Of a DNA stretch of 64,000 nucleotides, positions 8,943-16,560 are shown piece after piece. The notes beneath the pieces were generated by a model that worked only from the letters and a program-made list of their open reading frames with translations, had not been told where the DNA came from and did no database searches. Source of the DNA: Muricauda sp. SCSIO 64092 (GTDB lineage: Bacteria; Bacteroidota; Bacteroidia; Flavobacteriales; Flavobacteriaceae). Made by a program: the position numbers and the translations under genes. Within the stretch, counting starts at the first letter, position 1. Each line of letters opens with the position of its first letter. The stretch is from assembly GCF_023016285.1 (NCBI RefSeq), contig NZ_CP095413.1, positions 868,001 to 932,000 of the forward strand, read 5' to 3'.

Positions 8943-9521
8943 TCAGGCTTTTTCAACCAATTTTTGCGTGATTTTGTTCATTTTGTCCACTTTTTCTTCA
9001 AAATCACCTTTTATCGTTTTTCTAAATTCATTTAGGTTCTGTACCATTTTACTGATATCTTCGGGTAGCACCTCTTCAAAAAATTGTCGAAGACGTTTTG
9101 CTGTTGTTGGTGACTTTCCATTGGTGGAGATTGCCACTTTTACGTGGCCTTTGGTCACAATACCCCCCATGTAGAAATCACATAACGGGGGATTGTCGGC
9201 AACATTGACCAAAATATGTAGCTTGCGACAGTCCTTATATATCCTAAGATTCACCTCTGGTACGTCCGTAGTGGCAACTACCATGTGTTTTCCATACAAA
9301 TAATTGGCATTGTATTCATCCTCAACTATGGTCACGTTGAATTGTTTGGCGATATCCAAAGTAGCTTCCCGAAACATAGGGGCAACCATGGTAACCTTGG
9401 CATCTGGGCTTGACTTGGTGAGAAAATGCAATTTTTCCTCCGCAACATAGCCCCCGCCCACAATGAGCACCTCCAACTGGGACGTCTTTAAGAAAATAGG
9501 ATAAAGATTGTTTCGTTCCAT
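8943..9521 (-). CDS. siroheme synthase N-domain (precorrin-2 dehydrogenase / ferrochelatase)
   Basis: The 192-residue CysG-N/Met8-like protein has the NAD-binding V-L-I-V-G-G-G-Y-V-A-E-E-K, the D-V-P-E-V-N and L-V-N-V-A-D-N-P-P-L-C-D-F-Y-M-G motifs and the I-S-T-N-G-K-S-P motif. It oxidises precorrin-2 to sirohydrochlorin and probably inserts iron to give siroheme for sulfite reductase. The start at 9521 is set by a TAATG junction with the cobA stop; the open frame upstream of it overlaps cobA. It carries out the steps after CobA. Confidence 0.9.
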   Translation of the reverse strand: MERNNLYPIFLKTSQLEVLIVGGGYVAEEKLHFLTKSSPDAKVTMVAPMFREATLDIAKQFNVTIVEDEYNANYLYGKHMVVATTDVPEVNLRIYKDCRKLHILVNVADNPPLCDFYMGGIVTKGHVKVAISTNGKSPTTAKRLRQFFEEVLPEDISKMVQNLNEFRKTIKGDFEEKVDKMNKITQKLVEKA

Positions 9522-10324
9522 TAGGTACAAACCATTTGCTGTTTTTGAATTTCCATCAATTTGTTACGGTGCTTCACCACTTCCCCGATTACAATAATTG
9601 CTGGATTGGACAACTGTTGCCCCCTGACCTTGGCTTCAATGGTAACAACAGTGCCAATTCCAATTTTTTCGTTCCTTGTGGTCCCTTCTTGAATAATGGC
9701 CACTGGGGTATCCGTCTTACCTTCTTTTTTGAAAAGTTCCATGATTTCCGAGAGCTTAGACATTCCCATTAAAATCACCACGGTCGCACTGGATTTTGCC
9801 GCCAACGCAACATCATTGGACAGCCTGTGTTCCTTGGTGGTCCCGGTAATCACCCAAAAGCTTTCGGCCGCACCTCGTTTGGTCACGGGAATATGTGCAT
9901 TGGCCGGCACGGCAACCGAGGATGAGATTCCAGGTACAACAGCTACTTCAAGACCATATTCGGCGGCGTATTCCATTTCCTCCGCCCCTCGACCAAAAAC
10001 AAAGGGATCTCCTCCTTTTAATCGCACCACATGTTTACCTTGTTTTCCCCGTTGTACGATCAATTCATTAATTTGTTCCTGTTGATAGGAATAACAACCT
10101 TTTCGCTTCCCAACAAATATGTGTTCGGATTTTGGGGCATATCCCAGTAGTTCGGAATCGACCAAAGCATCGTACAAAACCACATCTGCCGATTGCAATG
10201 CTTTAATACCCCGAAGCGTAATCAAGTCGATGGCTCCAGGACCAGCGCCTACCACGGTCAATTTTCCAAGCGCCCCTCCTGTCTCACCGAAGGGGGGATG
10301 ATACTGTGTACCTTTGATTCTCAT
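9521..10324 (-). CDS. cobA: uroporphyrinogen-III C-methyltransferase
   Basis: The product has 267 residues with the SUMT signatures V-G-A-G-P-G-A-I-D-L-I-T-L-R-G, R-L-K-G-G-D-P-F-V-F-G-R-G and V-V-P-G-I-S-S. It methylates uroporphyrinogen III twice with SAM to give precorrin-2. The first 20 residues are unusual: P-P-F-G-E-T-G-G-A-L-G is encoded by a GC-rich palindrome (10271-10300) of the same family as the borders of the metH insert. The start is fixed by an ATGA overlap with the sulfite reductase stop, so the repeat is translated. The canonical domain begins at L-T-V-V-G-A-G, so the extension is probably neutral. Confidence 0.93.
   Translation of the reverse strand: MRIKGTQYHPPFGETGGALGKLTVVGAGPGAIDLITLRGIKALQSADVVLYDALVDSELLGYAPKSEHIFVGKRKGCYSYQQEQINELIVQRGKQGKHVVRLKGGDPFVFGRGAEEMEYAAEYGLEVAVVPGISSSVAVPANAHIPVTKRGAAESFWVITGTTKEHRLSNDVALAAKSSATVVILMGMSKLSEIMELFKKEGKTDTPVAIIQEGTTRNEKIGIGTVVTIEAKVRGQQLSNPAIIVIGEVVKHRNKLMEIQKQQMVCT
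10271..10300. repeat. solo GC-rich palindrome translated in the CobA N-terminus
   Basis: CGCCCCTCCTGTCTCACC followed by GAAGGGGGGATG has the same layout as the 3' border of the metH element (GCCCCCTCTAACTCCCCC then GAAGGGGGAG). It is more degenerate (hairpin arm CTCACC against GGGGGG). Confidence 0.65.
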
Positions 10325-12438
10325 GCTTCTTCTAGTTCAAGTTTTCTAAATTCCTGGAGTTGGCCCAATACAGCCTTGGCATCCTCCAAATATGATTTCG
10401 CAAATTCTTCGGAGGGTTTTGTTTTGTTCAACTGAAGGACCATGTCCTCAAAACTTCCAAGCCCCCTTTCCATTCCCCCAATGGGGGAAAACGTGACTTT
10501 ACCGGTTTGAACAAATAGCTTGTCAAAATCCTTGATAATACTGGAGTGGGTATTGGTTTTGGTTTTCTCGGCAGTCAACAAAGCCTTTGCTGAATTGACC
10601 ATGGATTGGTAACTATAATAGATACTGGCGGCCCATTTTTCCTCTTGCAATGCTTCTTCCGCATTTTCTATTTTTTCCTTGCTTTCAAAAAACAAGGTGG
10701 CCACCAAATCCACTATGACACCAGCACATTCCCCAATTCCGATTTCCTTTTTATACTTTTCCGAATTTCCCCAATCGATAAAATCCTCAGGAGTTAAATT
10801 GTCAACATTCGAAAGGTGTTTCAAAAAATCATAAAAATAGTGCTCGCCCTTAGTAGCATAGTAATCCTCAAATTTCCGGCCATTGCCATGTGAGTCAAAA
10901 TCATTCAGAATCAACCGTAGGGCCTCGGGTCCACGTTTACTCGGGATTTTAACCACTTTATCTGCAAAGGTTCCTTTTCCATTGCCATGGTTTCCACCGC
11001 CCAATAGCACTTGTAGTGCAGGGGCCACTAATTTATCCTTGGTACGGACACTCATCCCTTGAAACCCAATATGAGCCATATTATGCTGTCCACAGGCATT
11101 CATACAACCACTGATCTTAATGACCACATCTGGATTATTGACATATTGGGGATATTCTTCCCTGATGACCTCTTCCAGTTTTTCTGCAATTCCCGTACTA
11201 CTTGCAATTCCCAAATTGCAGGTGTCGGTACCTGGGCAGGCCGTAATGTCCAATGCTTTATTGTAACCGATTTCGGCAAACCCCAATTTCTTAAGTTCTT
11301 GATAGAAAAAAGGAAGCAATTCTTCCTTCACATAAGGAATCAAGATATTTTGTCGTAACGACAAACGGATTTCACCAGCCGCATACTTCTGCACCAATTG
11401 GGCAAGTAATCGCGCTTTATCCGTATAAAAATCCCCAAGGAGTACCTTGATACCAACGGCAACATATCCCTCTTGCCTTTGAGGAACGATGTTCGTTGTC
11501 TTCCATTGTTCAAAGGTCTCCCAATCTTCTATGGCAATCTGTGGAAGTTCTATTTCAGCTATAGTGACCTTGGGATAATTCTCAAAATCTATGGGGTAGG
11601 ACTGAATTGGTATCGCTTTTTGTTCCTGTTGTAGCAACTCCCGAAACCCTTCCAAGCCAATATCCTTTATCAAAAATTTCATTCTGGCCTTGGCGCGACT
11701 TTTACGTTCCCCATAGCGATCGAACACACGAATAACCCCTTCCATCATTGGAACGATCTTTTCCGTTGAAAGAAACTCGAACAGCACATCGGCATGTCTG
11801 GGTTGCGAACCCAGTCCACCGCCCAGCATTACTTTAAAGCCTCGTTGGCCATCTTTTATTTTTGCTATAAATCCGAGGTCATGCATATAGGACAAACCGG
11901 TATCTGCATCCGTCGCCGAAAAGGAAACCTTAAATTTCCTGCCCATCTCTTGACCAATGGGATTTCTAAGGAAATATTCAAAAATTGCCTGTGCATATGG
12001 AGAAACATCAAAAGGTTCGTTAGGGTCTATGCCCGCCGTTTCACTTGCGGTAACATTACGGACGGTATTCCCACAGGCCTCACGAAGTGTGACCTGGTCT
12101 TTTTCCAATTGTGCCCAGAGCTCAGGCGTCCGTTCCAGGTCCACATAATGGATTTGGATATCCTGACGGGTCGTAATATGTAATCTTCCCGTGGAATATT
12201 CATCGGAAACATCGCAAATACGCAACAACTGATTGGAAGTGACCTTGCCATAGGGCAGTTTTATTCGAATCATCTGTACACCCTGCTGACGTTGCCCATA
12301 AACCCCTCTGGCCAAACGGAGACTCCGAAACTTCTCCTCATCAACATTGCCTTCCTTAAACTGGCGTATTTTGTGTTCCAGCTCTATGATATCCTTTTCA
12401 ACAACTGGATTTTCTATTTCTGTCCTAAAACTTTTCAT
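10321..12438 (-). CDS. ferredoxin-type sulfite reductase with C-terminal HEPN-like domain
   Basis: The 705-residue protein reduces sulfite to sulfide with six electrons, using siroheme and a 4Fe-4S cluster. The siroheme/Fe-S cysteines are visible as A-C-P-G-T-D-T-C and G-C-M-N-A-C-G-Q-H. The two ferredoxin-like half domains and the R-L-H-I-T-T-R-Q-D-I-Q substrate segment are intact. After about residue 565 a helical region (E-E-K-W-A-A-S-I-Y-Y-S-Y-Q-S-M-V-N-S-A-K-A-L-L) resembles a HEPN domain, an addition seen in Bacteroidota homologues. Inside it, S-P-I-G-G-M-E-R-G-L-G is encoded by another GC-rich palindrome. The start at 12438 (M-K-S-F-R-T-E) is 12 bp downstream of an Rrf2-type operator. 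Confidence 0.92.
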   Translation of the reverse strand: MKSFRTEIENPVVEKDIIELEHKIRQFKEGNVDEEKFRSLRLARGVYGQRQQGVQMIRIKLPYGKVTSNQLLRICDVSDEYSTGRLHITTRQDIQIHYVDLERTPELWAQLEKDQVTLREACGNTVRNVTASETAGIDPNEPFDVSPYAQAIFEYFLRNPIGQEMGRKFKVSFSATDADTGLSYMHDLGFIAKIKDGQRGFKVMLGGGLGSQPRHADVLFEFLSTEKIVPMMEGVIRVFDRYGERKSRAKARMKFLIKDIGLEGFRELLQQEQKAIPIQSYPIDFENYPKVTIAEIELPQIAIEDWETFEQWKTTNIVPQRQEGYVAVGIKVLLGDFYTDKARLLAQLVQKYAAGEIRLSLRQNILIPYVKEELLPFFYQELKKLGFAEIGYNKALDITACPGTDTCNLGIASSTGIAEKLEEVIREEYPQYVNNPDVVIKISGCMNACGQHNMAHIGFQGMSVRTKDKLVAPALQVLLGGGNHGNGKGTFADKVVKIPSKRGPEALRLILNDFDSHGNGRKFEDYYATKGEHYFYDFLKHLSNVDNLTPEDFIDWGNSEKYKKEIGIGECAGVIVDLVATLFFESKEKIENAEEALQEEKWAASIYYSYQSMVNSAKALLTAEKTKTNTHSSIIKDFDKLFVQTGKVTFSPIGGMERGLGSFEDMVLQLNKTKPSEEFAKSYLEDAKAVLGQLQEFRKLELEEA
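10461..10490. repeat. solo GC-rich palindrome translated inside the sulfite reductase C-domain
   Basis: GCCCCCTTTCCATTCCCCC then AATGGGGGAAA repeats the layout of the metH-element border: a GCCCCC box, a short spacer, and a CCCCC-NNN-GGGGG hairpin. It is in frame and has no stop codon. Confidence 0.7.
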
Positions 12439-12450
12439 TACCCTACTTAT

Positions 12451-12467
12451 CCTATATTTTTTATAGG
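12451..12467. promoter_or_regulatory. candidate Rrf2 operator before the sulfite reductase gene
   Basis: CCTATATTTTTTATAGG is a perfect 17-bp inverted repeat (CCTATA-N5-TATAGG) 12 bp upstream of the sulfite reductase ATG. The same pattern lies at the head of the cys operon (15699 and 15779). Confidence 0.6.
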
Positions 12468-12512
12468 TTATTTTGCAGTGCGATTTCAAAATTTGAAATC
12501 ACCACCACTATT

Positions 12513-13760
12513 TTAATTTATAAAACCTACACCTGCCGTGGTGTTACTGTGTTCATCAATTAGAATAAATGATCCATTCGATTTATTCGCTATATACGAA
12601 TCCGAAAAAATGGGTTTACTCAACTTTATTTTCACCTCCCCTATTTCATTTAGTCCCAGGGTGCCATCCGATGCTTTTTTTCCTGAAAAATCCGTAGCAA
12701 TTACGCTGCCTACTTCGGCAATTTTGGAAAGGACACGGTTGGTATTATGCTGAACAACATACCTTGTTCCGGGACGGAGTTGCTTACTGTCCATCCAACA
12801 AACGGTGGCAGTCAGGTCCTTTTCAACCCTTGGCAGTTCATTGCTTTTGACCAACATATCCCCTCGTGCAATATTAATTTCATCTTCAAGGGTAATGGTT
12901 ACGGAACTTCCGGCTTCTGCTTCCTTATACCCTTTATCATAAAAATAAATCGACTCGATCTTTGAGGTGGTCATGGACGGTAATACGGTTACTTGGTCCC
13001 CTACTTTAAGGTTACCCCCTTTTATTTTACCGGCAAAGCCCCTAAAATCATGGAATTCATCGGTTTTTGGACGTATGACGGTCTGTACCGAAAACCGAAC
13101 CTCTCCTTCTTCGTTCACATCGGTGCTTTCAATACCTCCCAAGTGCTGAAGAATGGTTTCCCCTTGATACCAGGGCATCTCATTGGATTTTGCAACTACA
13201 TTGTCCCCCTTTAAGGCACTTATGGGGATGTAACTCACGTTTTGCTCAGCATAAGTACTATTGGCGTTCAGTCTTTCAAAGTTTTGTTTGATATCCTCAA
13301 AAACTGTTTGGTCGTAACCGACCAGGTCCATTTTATTGACCGCAACTATGACGTCCTTGATCCTCAAAAGATTGTTAATGAAAAAATGACGATAGGTCTG
13401 TTCTATTACCCCTTTTCGGGCATCGATCAAAATGATGGCCACTTGCGAGGTTGATGCCCCGGTGACCATATTTCTGGTGTATTCCACATGTCCAGGGGTA
13501 TCTGCTATAATGTAACTTCTTTCTGCCGTGGAAAAATAGATATGCGCCACATCTATGGTAATGCCCTGTTCACGCTCCGCGACCAAACCATCTGTCGCCA
13601 GTGAAAAGTCCAGGTAATCATATCCCTTTTTCCGGCTACTGTTCCTTATGGCCTCAATCTTGTCATCCGTAAGGGAGTGGGTATCATAAAGCAACCGTCC
13701 TATTAAGGTGCTTTTACCATCATCCACACTACCGGCTGTCGCTATTTTAAGTACTTCCAT
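12513..13760 (-). CDS. cysN: sulfate adenylyltransferase subunit 1 (GTPase)
   Basis: This 415-residue regulatory GTPase of ATP sulfurylase couples GTP hydrolysis to formation of adenylyl sulfate by CysD. The EF-Tu-like G motifs are clear: G-S-V-D-D-G-K-S-T, D-T-P-G-H, and N-K-M-D. Domains 2 and 3 follow (F-R-G-F-A-G-K-I to the C-terminus). There is no CysC (APS kinase) fusion: the protein ends after the EF-Tu-like barrels. It is downstream of cysD, with 82 bp of AACAACC-type repeat between them. Confidence 0.95.
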   Translation of the reverse strand: MEVLKIATAGSVDDGKSTLIGRLLYDTHSLTDDKIEAIRNSSRKKGYDYLDFSLATDGLVAEREQGITIDVAHIYFSTAERSYIIADTPGHVEYTRNMVTGASTSQVAIILIDARKGVIEQTYRHFFINNLLRIKDVIVAVNKMDLVGYDQTVFEDIKQNFERLNANSTYAEQNVSYIPISALKGDNVVAKSNEMPWYQGETILQHLGGIESTDVNEEGEVRFSVQTVIRPKTDEFHDFRGFAGKIKGGNLKVGDQVTVLPSMTTSKIESIYFYDKGYKEAEAGSSVTITLEDEINIARGDMLVKSNELPRVEKDLTATVCWMDSKQLRPGTRYVVQHNTNRVLSKIAEVGSVIATDFSGKKASDGTLGLNEIGEVKIKLSKPIFSDSYIANKSNGSFILIDEHSNTTAGVGFIN

Positions 13761-13842
13761 CTTGTTGCTGTTGGTTGATCGCTATTGGTTGACCGTTTAT
13801 CCCAAACGAATCATTACCAATGAACGAACAACTGTTAACTCA
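13761..13842. repeat. paired AACAACC-type inverted repeats between cysD and cysN
   Basis: The left half carries TTGCTGTTGGTTGATCGC and ATTGGTTGACCG. The right half carries the inverse words (CATTACCAATGAACGAACAACTG). The spacer thus resembles the borders of the four-helix-bundle modules at 2.4 and 6 kb brought together without the gene, like a non-autonomous derivative. Confidence 0.5.
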
Positions 13843-14820
13843 TTAAAAATATCCTTGTTGTTTCCGTTTTTCCATTGCGGCTTCCGACCGTTTGTCGTCA
13901 ATTCTGGCCCCTCTTTCCGAAATTTTGGATTCCCGGATTTCCGCCACTACCTTTTCTATGGTATTTGCAGTTGATTCCACTGCTGCCGTGCAACTCATGT
14001 CCCCTACCGTTCTAAAACGGACCGTTCGTTCCTGTACTTCTTCATCCTGGGCCCTAAAGACAACCTCATCTTCTGCCGACCATATCAACCCGTCACGAAG
14101 GAAGGTGTTTCTTTTATGGGCAAAATAAATGGAAGGAATTTCAATTTGTTCCTGTTCAATGTAGTTCCACACATCCAGTTCTGTCCAATTGCTAATTGGA
14201 AAAACCCGCACGTTTTGGCCTATTTCAATCTTACCATTGAGCATATCAAACAATTCCGGGCGTTGGTTTTTTTCATCCCACTGGCCAAAATCGTCACGCA
14301 CGGAAAAAATGCGTTCCTTTGCCCGGGCCTTTTCTTCATCACGTCGCGCACCTCCGATACAGGCATCAAATTTAAACTCCTCGATGGCATCCAATAGCGT
14401 AGTGGTCTGTAAAGTATTTCGGCTTGCGTACTTTCCTGTTTCTTCAATTACCTTGCCCTGATCGATGGAATCCTGAACATGCCTTACGATCAGTTCCACT
14501 CCCAATTCCTTTACCAATCGGTCCCGAAATTCGATGGTTTCGGGAAAATTATGCCCTGTATCAATATGCATCAATGGAAAGGGGATCTTAGCCGGCCAAA
14601 ATGCCTTTTGGGCCAAACGAACCAAGGTAATGGAATCCTTACCACCCGAGAAAAGTAGGACTGGTTTCTCAAATTGCGCTACCACCTCCCTAAAAATGTA
14701 AATCGCTTCACTTTCCAGGGCATTTGCCCTAAAGACTTTTGCATCTTTTTGTTCCGTAGTATCGATTTCTTTTACTAATGTTTCCAAAGTTTTCTTTTTG
14801 ATTAGGTATGTAACCCGCAC
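13843..14820 (-). CDS. cysD: sulfate adenylyltransferase subunit 2
   Basis: The catalytic ATP sulfurylase subunit (about 325 residues) makes adenylyl sulfate from sulfate and ATP. It shows the PP-loop L-L-F-S-G-G-K-D-S, H-I-D-T-G-H-N-F-P-E, C-I-G-G-A-R-R-D-E-E-K-A-R and the C-terminal R-S-E-A-A-M-E-K-R-K-Q-Q-G-Y-F. No ATG fits the start. I used the GTG at 14820, which overlaps cysH by 19 bp; a TTG at 14787 (before E-T-L-V-K-E-I-D) is an equally plausible start and would remove 11 residues. It works with CysN. Confidence 0.93.
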   Translation of the reverse strand: MRVTYLIKKKTLETLVKEIDTTEQKDAKVFRANALESEAIYIFREVVAQFEKPVLLFSGGKDSITLVRLAQKAFWPAKIPFPLMHIDTGHNFPETIEFRDRLVKELGVELIVRHVQDSIDQGKVIEETGKYASRNTLQTTTLLDAIEEFKFDACIGGARRDEEKARAKERIFSVRDDFGQWDEKNQRPELFDMLNGKIEIGQNVRVFPISNWTELDVWNYIEQEQIEIPSIYFAHKRNTFLRDGLIWSAEDEVVFRAQDEEVQERTVRFRTVGDMSCTAAVESTANTIEKVVAEIRESKISERGARIDDKRSEAAMEKRKQQGYF

Positions 14821-15419
14821 TCCCGGTTTTCCAAAACCTTGGTGGGATCAAAGTATTTATGTTCGTTTGGCAATTGGTACTCGGATAGATATCCATCCAA
14901 TTGCGTATCACTCCAATAGAAAAATGGGCTTACTTTTAGGACGCCATCGCTACCCAAACTCAAAATATCCAGGGAATCACGGTGCGCCGTTTGTCCTTTC
15001 CTTAAATTGGTAAACCAAACATCGGGGCTATGCTCCGCCATAGCCCTTTTAAAGGGTTCCAACTTTACCTGCTCCGTAAATGTTTTGTGCAGTGGGTCAT
15101 CGATTTCGGGAATTCCCATAACCGCATTTCTATGGGCAACCGTTTGTTGTGGCACGTACAATTCAATGTTCAGGCCCAGCCTTGAGATCAGCTCCTCTGC
15201 ATGCCTGTAGGTCTGCGGTGTATTATAGCCAGTATCACACCAAATCACGGGAATGTTGGGGTCCACATCGGTAACCGCATGTAAAATGGCCACTTCATAG
15301 GGACGAAAATTGGTAGTCACCACGGGCTTGGTTCCGTGTTGAATGGCCCAGGCAATGATTTCCTGTGGCGGAATTCCCTTTAACTGGGCGTTCCATTTTG
15401 GCAATTGATCTTCTGACAT
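14802..15419 (-). CDS. cysH: phosphoadenylyl-sulfate (or adenylyl-sulfate) reductase without Fe-S cysteines
   Basis: The 205-residue reductase has the substrate-binding W-C-D-T-G-Y-N-T and the C-terminal catalytic E-C-G-L-H-T. It lacks the paired Cys-Cys and C-x-x-C that hold the 4Fe-4S cluster of classical APS reductases, so by family rules it would be a PAPS reductase. No APS kinase gene or domain lies in the window, which leaves the true substrate open. It is the second gene of the operon, 7 bp after the DUF2061 gene. Confidence 0.9.
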   Translation of the reverse strand: MSEDQLPKWNAQLKGIPPQEIIAWAIQHGTKPVVTTNFRPYEVAILHAVTDVDPNIPVIWCDTGYNTPQTYRHAEELISRLGLNIELYVPQQTVAHRNAVMGIPEIDDPLHKTFTEQVKLEPFKRAMAEHSPDVWFTNLRKGQTAHRDSLDILSLGSDGVLKVSPFFYWSDTQLDGYLSEYQLPNEHKYFDPTKVLENRECGLHT

Positions 15420-15426
15420 AACCTTA

Positions 15427-15690
15427 TTATTTACCCCAACTTATCGTATTCCAAATTCGTTCGTGAAAAAAGTAAAGCACCATTTTGGTAACCAATTCCA
15501 CCACTCCAATGGAGAAGGCCAAGGTTAACGTACCTGTAATGACCCAAGAAATAATAATGGTGTCCAAGGTGCCTATAGCTCTCCAGCTAATGGATTTTAC
15601 AATACTGCGCTTTGGACTTTCGGAGTTCTTGTCCTTTTTAAAGGAAGCTTTCTCTTTTTTGTTTGAAATTATAAGTTGGTCTGCTATCAT
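15427..15690 (-). CDS. DUF2061 membrane protein heading the cys operon
   Basis: The 87-residue protein has a polar N-terminus followed by the DUF2061 core: S-W-R-A-I-G-T-L-D-T, a membrane segment, a V-V-E-L-V-T-K-M-V-L-Y-F-F-H-E-R-I-W motif and a second hydrophobic stretch. The family's function is unknown. Its place as first gene of a sulfate assimilation operon, immediately behind the operator, suggests a membrane role linked to sulfate uptake or the sulfite/sulfide stage; this is inference from context only. No other transporter gene is nearby. Confidence 0.85.
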   Translation of the reverse strand: MIADQLIISNKKEKASFKKDKNSESPKRSIVKSISWRAIGTLDTIIISWVITGTLTLAFSIGVVELVTKMVLYFFHERIWNTISWGK

Positions 15691-15698
15691 TTTATTAT

Positions 15699-15715
15699 CC
15701 TATAGATTTAGTAGG
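15699..15715. promoter_or_regulatory. candidate Rrf2 operator A at the cys operon start
   Basis: CCTATAGATTTAGTAGG matches the CCTATA-N5-TATAGG pattern with changes in the right arm. It lies 8 bp upstream of the DUF2061 ATG and just downstream of the TAnnTTTG promoter box at 15721-15728, a position suited to repression. Confidence 0.6.
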
Positions 15716-15720
15716 AAATA

Positions 15721-15728
15721 CAAACATA
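15721..15728 (-). promoter_or_regulatory. -7 promoter box of the cys operon
   Basis: Read on the minus strand this is TATGTTTG, an exact match to the Bacteroidota TAnnTTTG box, about 30 bp before the DUF2061 start codon. Confidence 0.55.
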
Positions 15729-15778
15729 GCCCTTTTCCCAATCCGATTCGTTAAATAGAAGATAAATTTTTAATCTAC

Positions 15779-15795
15779 CCTATAGTTTTTATAGA
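15779..15795. promoter_or_regulatory. candidate Rrf2 operator B upstream of the cys operon
   Basis: CCTATAGTTTTTATAGA differs by one base from CCTATA-N5-TATAGG. It lies about 80 bp upstream of operator A, between the Rrf2 gene and the cys operon. Confidence 0.55.
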
Positions 15796-15839
15796 TTATT
15801 AGTCAAACAATGAAAATATTTGAATATTGACAACGATTG

Positions 15840-16259
15840 TTACGATTTAGTAGGAATTAAATCGGCCAATGTTGTATTTCGGTATACTTCGAGATTGGCA
15901 TCCCGGACCTTAAGCATTAAATCATGGACGGAGCACTGTTTTTCATCCGGACAGTCATCACATTTCTCATAGAAGTTCAGACTTACGCAGGGTACCATGG
16001 CAATGGGTCCTTCCAAAATGCGCATTACAGCGGTCATGGGAATGTCCTTTGGTTCTTTGATCAAATAATAGCCTCCCCCCTTACCTTTTTTGGAACCCAA
16101 AAATCCATTTCTACGCAAGGTGAGCAGAATACTTTCCAGGAACTTTTGGGAAATATTCTCACTTTCGGCAATTTCGGCAATCTGAATGGGATCCTGACTA
16201 TCCCTTGAAGCCAAAAAGGTAAGTGCTTTTAAACCGTATTTCGTTTTTTTAGAGAGCAT
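15840..16259 (-). CDS. Rrf2-family transcriptional regulator
   Basis: The 139-residue winged-helix regulator has the Rrf2 opening (M-L-S-K-K-T-K-Y-G-L-K-A-L), the recognition helix region (I-S-Q-K-F-L-E-S-I-L-L) and the wing G-S-K-K-G-K-G-G-G-Y-Y-L. Four cysteines in the loop C-V-S-L-N-F-Y-E-K-C-D-D-C-P-D-E-K-Q-C suggest an Fe-S cluster or thiol switch. It stands directly upstream of the cys operon in the same direction, so it is the natural candidate for the CCTATA-N5-TATAGG sites; one degenerate copy (16281) precedes its own start. CysB is not visible, so it may be the sulfur or cysteine sensor, CymR-like in role. That role is inference. Confidence 0.85.
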   Translation of the reverse strand: MLSKKTKYGLKALTFLASRDSQDPIQIAEIAESENISQKFLESILLTLRRNGFLGSKKGKGGGYYLIKEPKDIPMTAVMRILEGPIAMVPCVSLNFYEKCDDCPDEKQCSVHDLMLKVRDANLEVYRNTTLADLIPTKS

Positions 16260-16280
16260 TGGAACGAATATAGGGGAAAA

Positions 16281-16297
16281 AGGGCAGATTTAGTAGG
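16281..16297. promoter_or_regulatory. degenerate operator half-site before the Rrf2 gene
   Basis: AGGGCAGATTTAGTAGG shares GATTTAGTAGG with operator A. It is 22 bp upstream of the Rrf2 ATG and could allow autoregulation. Confidence 0.35.
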
Positions 16298-16560
16298 CAA
16301 GGAATGGTTCGGAACGTCCCTAAATCACTATTTATCAAAAAGAACGGTACCGAAAACCATGGTGTGGCAACATCCAAAAAACGTTTCATCATCGCTCGTA
16401 TCCCCATTTTGTGGAAAACCTATCGTTAAAAGCGCTGGTGCCATTGAGAGGACACCGGTAGCGATGCCCTCCAAAAAAGTTTTAATTTTAACAATACAGG
16501 GGACGGATATATTCAATCCCACTGCATCTCAATTAATTAACCTCAATCGGGAAAATCCAA
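16298..16560. other. intergenic stretch without a recognised feature
   Basis: These 263 bp between the divergent Rrf2 and acetyltransferase genes hold no convincing ORF. A 64-codon minus-strand frame has no recognisable motif. Promoters for both genes should lie here, but no TAnnTTTG box stands out. Confidence 0.4.

Noticed and set aside
15838..15854. Further GATTTAGTAGG half-site at the Rrf2 3' end
   Set aside because: It lies in the last codons of the gene and lacks the left arm; probably coincidence, though it copies the right arm of operator A.
16328..16522. 64-codon minus-strand frame upstream of the Rrf2 gene
   Set aside because: No recognisable motif or signal peptide and no conserved context; treated as non-coding.
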